58,147 nucleotides of DNA from Bacteroidales bacterium (GTDB taxonomy: Bacteria; Bacteroidota; Bacteroidia; Bacteroidales; Paludibacteraceae), in contig SUWZ01000016.1 of NCBI GenBank assembly GCA_015061185.1, positions 1 to 58,147 on the forward strand, read 5' to 3'. Under the pieces are notes generated by a model, which was not told the DNA's origin, did no database searches, and was given only the letters and a program-made list of their open reading frames with translations. Every line of letters starts with the position of its first letter. Position 1 is the stretch's first letter. The position numbers were made by a program, and so were the translations under genes. Of the stretch, positions 53,679 to 58,147 are shown piece by piece.

Positions 53679-54410
53679 TTACAATGTGTATTCTCCCCTA
53701 CCATAAAAATTTTTCCAATACCTACCTAAAGAATGGAATAACATCACGCTGCGATATTTTATTTTAAAGAACAAACTATATTCACTCTTTTCTGAACTCG
53801 TAGATAAATTACTATCATGTCTTCTATAATTAATCAAACAAAGTTCTGATATAGTTCCTTTGTATTTTAGGTGAAGGATCGCAGCAATCCACATATCGTG
53901 CCACAAAATACCTTTCGGGAATGGCAAAATATCAGTAAGACACTTTCGGTTAAAAGCCATACAACACCCTAAGTACCCCATTTTCCAAAGATTATTTAAA
54001 TAACCATATTTTGTTTTTCTTACTGAAAAATAGTCAACGCCCTGCCTTTCACCCTCATCATTAATAATCTCTGCATTATGTGAAACAAAATCATACGTCT
54101 GAAGTAATTGCTTTATCGTTTCCACCTTATTAGGTTCCCAAACATCATCTTGGTCTGATAGGAATACATATTCTCCTATGGATTGTTTAATAGCATTTTC
54201 AAAATTTTCAACAACACCTTGATTACTCTCGTTTACAAAAATTTTAATACGCTCATCATTAAACACCTTCAGTATCTCTACTGTCCGATCTGTACTACAA
54301 TCATCGGAAATAACAATCTCATCCTCTATTGATAATTGAGGCAATATCGATTCAATCTGTTGACGCAGATACTTCTCTCCATTATATGTCGCTATACAAA
54401 CCGAAACCAT
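53679..54410 (-). CDS. Family 2 glycosyltransferase
   Basis: This 243-residue GT-A protein begins V-S-V-C-I-A-T-Y-N-G-E-K-Y-L. It has V-I-S-D-D-C-S-T-D near residue 33 and V-F-L-S-D-Q-D-D-V-W near 83. It closely resembles the GT2 protein at 32220 in opening, motif spacing and the Y-R-R-H-D near the C-terminal region. It likely adds one sugar of the repeat unit. The PRTase-HAD pair follows on the same strand after a 176-base gap. Confidence 0.87.
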   Translation of the reverse strand: MVSVCIATYNGEKYLRQQIESILPQLSIEDEIVISDDCSTDRTVEILKVFNDERIKIFVNESNQGVVENFENAIKQSIGEYVFLSDQDDVWEPNKVETIKQLLQTYDFVSHNAEIINDEGERQGVDYFSVRKTKYGYLNNLWKMGYLGCCMAFNRKCLTDILPFPKGILWHDMWIAAILHLKYKGTISELCLINYRRHDSNLSTSSEKSEYSLFFKIKYRSVMLFHSLGRYWKNFYGRGEYTL

Positions 54411-54521
54411 AATCTAAATCTTTAGCAATACAAACAGAATCAAAACGATATTCCATTCTATTTATTTTGTAAAATTAGAAAAAAAAACAGAACTCAACAA
54501 ATGTGCTAAGATATAAAATCG

Positions 54522-54529
54522 TACATTTG
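54522..54529 (+). promoter_or_regulatory. -7 promoter element before the broken acyltransferase
   Basis: TACATTTG at 54522-54529 is an exact TAnnTTTG match, 27 bases before the pseudogene start codon at 54557. Confidence 0.45.
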
Positions 54530-54556
54530 CAATAAAGGCAACAAAAACTGTTACAC

Positions 54557-55109
54557 ATGAAAAGATTTGACATTTCTTTATTAAGAATATTGGCTATGCT
54601 CATGGTTACCTTTACCCACTGCATTGACCCCTATATCTTTGGAATTTAAATATATGGAATTTCGAAATTATTCAGATTTCTAAATACAGACAAATACAAA
54701 TGTTTATTCATGCAATTGATATTCCTATCTTTTGCTTTATTTCGGGATACTTATATGTTATCCTTAATTGCATTATTTATATTCACACATGACGATTTTA
54801 GTTCTTATACTCTCTCGTATTATAGGAATGATAATAACGATTTTCGTTGAAGGATATTTTTATAGTATTAGACAGAAACTTATTTTTCTAAATAAACCTA
54901 TCTTAAAATCTTTAGATGAAAATTGCATCGGAATTTACTTATTACACCTAATTATCATTCTATTTTTATTTAAGAGTAACTTTGTAATCCAATTCATGAA
55001 CCAACACACCATCATTGCCCCAATACTGCTCTTTCTGACTTCATTGCTATCTTCATGGGGAACGTCCATACTCATCCGAAAAACATCCATTTCCATAATA
55101 ATTAGATAA
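54557..55109 (+). pseudogene. Broken acyltransferase family 3 gene
   Basis: An ATG at 54557 opens a typical acyltransferase start (R-F-D-I-S-L-L-R-I-L-A-M-L-M-V, T-H-C-I-D-P) that ends at a TAA after about 30 codons. In the next frame, near 54655-54770, the following family segment appears (M-F-I-H-A-I-D-I-P-I-F-C-F-I-S-G-Y-L-Y). A third open part (54768-55109) carries the C-terminal signature D-E-N-C-I-G-I-Y-L-L-H. The parts total about 185 codons, against about 330 in intact members, so there is both a frameshift/stop and a large internal deletion. It keeps an apparent promoter element. Confidence 0.85.
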
Positions 55110-55148
55110 AATTTAAATAGTAAATTGGCAAGAATAAGCACATCCCTA

Positions 55149-56870
55149 CTAGTTATTATCTTCGTTCCTCACTTGGGGATTTCTAAACTGAATAGGATTT
55201 CTATTAAATTCAGATGTTCGGGAGAATAATACAACGCAAGACCTTCCGGAAGGAATCTGCAATTGAAGTGTTTGCCACTCTCCCTTTCTATTTAAATCAT
55301 AAAGATCAAGTCCTTTCGGATTCCTGAATTTATCCTCGAAACTCACTCCTACAAATTGACCAGTATACGAAGTATCGACTTTACATTGAATCTCAAAAAA
55401 TACTTTTTGTTCAGGCAAAACATTAAGAACTGCAAATTCTCTGAAAGCTACAATGTCTAATTTATCTATAAATGGAGTTTCTGCCTCTTCTACAAAATCA
55501 TATACTTTTTCGCCTTCTGACAATCTTGAAAAAAGATTTTTATTAAAAAAATAGCCATACTCATTACTTTTATCTTTATAGGTTGTAATCAAAAGTAATA
55601 GAATAAGAACAAATGAAAAAAGATAACATATTTTATCCCCAATAACGTTTGCTGACTTATTTTTAGAATAGTCCTCCCAAGAAAATACTAACACAAATAA
55701 CGCTAATGTTGCACAACCGGCATATCTATCCAGCATATTTTCAAAGAATAGAGAAACAAACAATATGCCTGATAATTGATAATAAAACAATCTCTTATTC
55801 CTCTCTGAATATAGCGAAAACGAAAGCAATAGCAACAACAACAGAACAACTCCTACAATACCAAACTCAAGCTGAAAGCCTAAAAATTGATTATGCGTAT
55901 TATAGTTAGAAATATATCCTTGCATAAAATTTAATTGCTCATACTGTTGAGTTAATGGTTTTTCATAATTATTCACACCCAACCCACACAATATGTGATC
56001 TTTAGCAAGCGAAATAGCTGATTCCCAAATATAAATACGCGGATCATCCAGTGCTCTAATATTCTTTTGTTCTACAATCTTCTCCACCTGTTTTGATAAC
56101 CTACTTTCCGGAAAAACTTTAATACTTACAAATCCTAATAACACTATTATTATCACCACACAGAGTGTCTTTATTTTACTTCGTTTAAACGTATAAAATA
56201 ATATAGTTCCTAAAACAACTAACAATGCAATATCTTCGGCTCTTGAATTATTAAGGATAAAAAATAAAAATGTAATAACAAAATAGACGATAGAAAATCT
56301 TTTTGACACATAGTTTTTAGTCAACAAATAAAAAAGTGCTGCATAACTAATTACTAAACTTAAACAAACGTAAGTTCTGTGTTGTAACAAACAACAAACA
56401 TGGGTAAAATTATCAATAAAATCCCTATGCAACATCACATTATCAGCCACCCAATATTGATAGCCTACATACATACATGAATACACCACAAAGAAAAAAT
56501 TTCCCCATATATAAACTTTCAGAAATGCCAAAAAATCGAATTTTCTTTTTCTTAATAGAGCAACAATAGGCAATAACAACAATATCAACCTTTGTTCAAA
56601 TACCCGTTTAAAAATTAATTCTACATTATCTGCATAAAAAATTGTTATAAAACTAAGCAAAGAAATGAATAGTAGGATAAAAGCTGGTATTAATCTCTTT
56701 GAAACATTCCATACAAACTCTCTGCTTATATAGAATTTAATTACCGAATTGAATAAAAAAACAACTCCGAAAAGGATTAAAAAGGTGGATGATATTTTTT
56801 GAGGGAAACAACAAAAAAAAGCAAAAAGATAGAATAATAAATCTTCGAAATAGTCTATTTTTTTTATCAT
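55149..56870 (-). CDS. O-antigen ligase-family membrane protein with C-terminal extra domain
   Basis: The start at 56870 (M-I-K-K-I-D-Y-F) gives 573 residues and a four-base ATGA overlap with the EpsG-like gene stop. About eleven helices span residues 10-430. A large periplasmic loop holds W-E-S-A-I, G-L-G-V-N-N-Y and N-T-H-N-Q-F-L-G near 325, the Wzy_C/WaaL ligase signature. After the last helix, a soluble region of about 130 residues (430-573) looks beta-rich (V-F-F-E-I-Q-C-K-V-D, W-Q-T-L-Q-L-Q-I-P), like a carbohydrate-binding fold. It could be ligase or polymerase. Confidence 0.8.
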   Translation of the reverse strand: MIKKIDYFEDLLFYLFAFFCCFPQKISSTFLILFGVVFLFNSVIKFYISREFVWNVSKRLIPAFILLFISLLSFITIFYADNVELIFKRVFEQRLILLLLPIVALLRKRKFDFLAFLKVYIWGNFFFVVYSCMYVGYQYWVADNVMLHRDFIDNFTHVCCLLQHRTYVCLSLVISYAALFYLLTKNYVSKRFSIVYFVITFLFFILNNSRAEDIALLVVLGTILFYTFKRSKIKTLCVVIIIVLLGFVSIKVFPESRLSKQVEKIVEQKNIRALDDPRIYIWESAISLAKDHILCGLGVNNYEKPLTQQYEQLNFMQGYISNYNTHNQFLGFQLEFGIVGVVLLLLLLLSFSLYSERNKRLFYYQLSGILFVSLFFENMLDRYAGCATLALFVLVFSWEDYSKNKSANVIGDKICYLFSFVLILLLLITTYKDKSNEYGYFFNKNLFSRLSEGEKVYDFVEEAETPFIDKLDIVAFREFAVLNVLPEQKVFFEIQCKVDTSYTGQFVGVSFEDKFRNPKGLDLYDLNRKGEWQTLQLQIPSGRSCVVLFSRTSEFNRNPIQFRNPQVRNEDNN

Positions 56871-57967
56871 GACCATATAAATTTATAATCTTGCACAATC
56901 CCTGAATGAAATACATAAATATAAAAGATACAAAAACCTATTATAAGTACAACAGCTTCAGCCAACGCTTTGGGTTTAAATGCTCTTGTCAACAACGGAA
57001 TCAAAATAATCAATACGCAATTAAACACCTCACTAACTCTTACTGAAAATGCCGGGATTTGTGTAAATAATAGGTAACTACAAGAAGACAAACAAGCCAT
57101 ATTCAACAAAATATTTACGGAAGGGTTGATCTTCTCTATCTCTTTTTGATAATAAAAACAAACAATTATAATAAAGTTTTGAATCAAAAAAGCCACATTA
57201 AAGAAATTTACCTCTATCGGATTTATTTCTTGCTCTTTTAAATACAGCTCCAATTTAAACTGAAAATACTCTAAAGGAATTATTTTTAGGATATTAAACA
57301 AATCAACATGAGCAAAATAGATAAACATAGAAACGCCAAATGCGACACCCCAAAAAATGGGATTAGCCCTATACTTATAAAAGAAAAGAACCACTAAAAC
57401 TAATAGTGAGGAAAAATGGAAAAAGGAGGCTAAAAAAATCCATAGGCAGAATTTTTTTTTATTATTATCTCTAAGTTCTGCAAGTGCAATGAATATAATT
57501 CCGATGGCCAATCCTGCTCGAATTTGAGTCATCTCGTGCAACAAAAAGAGGTTGCACGAGTAAATAAACAAAGAATAAAATTCTAAGTTAGAAAGTCGTT
57601 TTATTCCATACAATTTTGCAGCAACACCCAAAATCGCATACAACGTAAAAATAATCCATATATTTGTCACGTCTGAATTCCCTGTTGTTTTTAGGAAACT
57701 GCATAAAATTGAATAACTCAATTCTGAAGAACATTCAGAATAATACTTAAAAAAAGATTGCTTTAATAAAGATAAATCAGGAGCTAAATTATACAATCTT
57801 ACATAAATTGGATAATCCTCACTGACTTCATGATTTCTCAAAAGAACAACTAATAGCAACAAGAAACCACAAACAATGTATAACAACCTTTGGCTGCGTT
57901 CATTGAAACGATTCGAAACAATCGCAACCCCAGCTAAAAAAAGTGTTATTAGAACATATATAAGCAT
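56867..57967 (-). CDS. EpsG-family polysaccharide polymerase-like membrane protein
   Basis: This 366-residue protein has about ten to eleven helices. It has the EpsG family pattern near the start (L-R-N-H-E-V-S-E-D-Y-P-I-Y near residue 45), where R and a D-Y pair are conserved, and the E-M-T-Q-I-R-A-G-L-A segment near residue 146. EpsG/EpsK-type proteins polymerise exopolysaccharide repeats. It is coupled to the ligase-like gene. It is a second polymerase candidate besides 51049, so either one makes a different glycan or one is the true repeat-unit polymerase. Its promoter is at 58114-58084. Confidence 0.78.
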   Translation of the reverse strand: MLIYVLITLFLAGVAIVSNRFNERSQRLLYIVCGFLLLLVVLLRNHEVSEDYPIYVRLYNLAPDLSLLKQSFFKYYSECSSELSYSILCSFLKTTGNSDVTNIWIIFTLYAILGVAAKLYGIKRLSNLEFYSLFIYSCNLFLLHEMTQIRAGLAIGIIFIALAELRDNNKKKFCLWIFLASFFHFSSLLVLVVLFFYKYRANPIFWGVAFGVSMFIYFAHVDLFNILKIIPLEYFQFKLELYLKEQEINPIEVNFFNVAFLIQNFIIIVCFYYQKEIEKINPSVNILLNMACLSSCSYLLFTQIPAFSVRVSEVFNCVLIILIPLLTRAFKPKALAEAVVLIIGFCIFYIYVFHSGIVQDYKFIWS

Positions 57968-58083
57968 TCTCTCTCAATTTTATACTAATAAAAACGTTCG
58001 CTGCACTAAACCAGATGAACACAACTACTCATAAAAAAACAAGGCAATTTTTTCAATAAAAACATCGCCATCATTTCCTCTTA

Positions 58084-58114
58084 CAAAGATATATATTTTA
58101 AACCAACCAACCAA
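58084..58114 (-). promoter_or_regulatory. Promoter of the EpsG-like/ligase operon
   Basis: On the minus strand TTG (58114-58112), a 20-base spacer and TATCTTTG (58091-58084). The upstream part contains TTGG repeats, so the first TTG is chosen on spacing. Leader about 110 bases. Confidence 0.65.
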
Positions 58115-58147
58115 CTGAATTATCAATACTAACAACTCCTACCTTCT

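Noticed and set aside
1-58147. Search for CRISPR arrays, IS elements and phage genes
   Set aside because: No regularly spaced repeats, transposase motifs or phage genes were seen; only the small dispersed repeats listed above.

Overview
The window looks like a chromosome segment of a Bacteroidota bacterium, probably of the order Bacteroidales. The sequence is AT-rich. Genes lack Shine-Dalgarno sites, and many are preceded by the Bacteroidota-type promoter (TTG, about 19-20 bases, then TAnnTTTG). The gene content is also typical of the phylum: PorP/SprF, PorT, type IX secretion (T9SS) C-terminal sorting domains, a PCMD lipoprotein and a Bacteroidota-type arginine decarboxylase. No insertion sequence, CRISPR array, phage or origin was seen.

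Layout. Positions 1-9682 (minus strand) hold a T9SS surface module: a giant type B sorted adhesin of about 2,350 residues, an OmpA-type peptidoglycan anchor and two PorP/SprF proteins, the last cut by the window edge. Positions 9985-16997 are largely housekeeping: an MsbA-like ABC exporter with purB, a metallophosphoesterase with speA, and fabG. Positions 17271-23538 hold a sugar nucleotidyltransferase, porT, a beta-barrel/PCMD lipoprotein pair, an orphan protein with a PD-(D/E)xK-like motif, and a Wzz-like two-TM protein. Positions 24381-29765 hold an LRR protein behind a structured 840-base intergenic region, tpx, a zinc-metallopeptidase lipoprotein, a DEAD-box helicase and a YigZ-family gene. 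Positions 29946-33772 are glycosyltransferases. Positions 34114-36504 hold tRNA-Thr(CGU), rimO and ftsY. Positions 36606-42188 hold a 1,011-residue TPR protein, a beta-barrel and a DjlA-like co-chaperone. From 42185 to the end is a surface-polysaccharide region: Wzx flippase, acyltransferase, T9SS-sorted CotH protein, a coupled periplasmic-domain/LTA-synthase-like pair, GT4, Wzy-like polymerase, a phosphoribosyltransferase/HAD pair, GT2, a broken acyltransferase, an O-antigen ligase-like protein and an EpsG-like protein.

How the parts fit. T9SS cargo in this phylum is often anchored to a special LPS, so secretion parts (PorT, PorP/SprF, OmpA), cargo (type B adhesin, type A CotH protein) and glycan assembly genes in one region is a coherent surface-building picture, though that link is inference. 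The most interesting leads are: the coupled PRTase-HAD pair, which may install ribofuranose in the glycan from PRPP; the coupled membrane-anchored tandem-domain protein plus LTA-synthase-like phosphotransferase; a dispersed small repeat family next to gene ends and glycan genes; the hairpin-rich region before the LRR gene; and a 14-base palindrome on the inferred start site of the metallopeptidase promoter.
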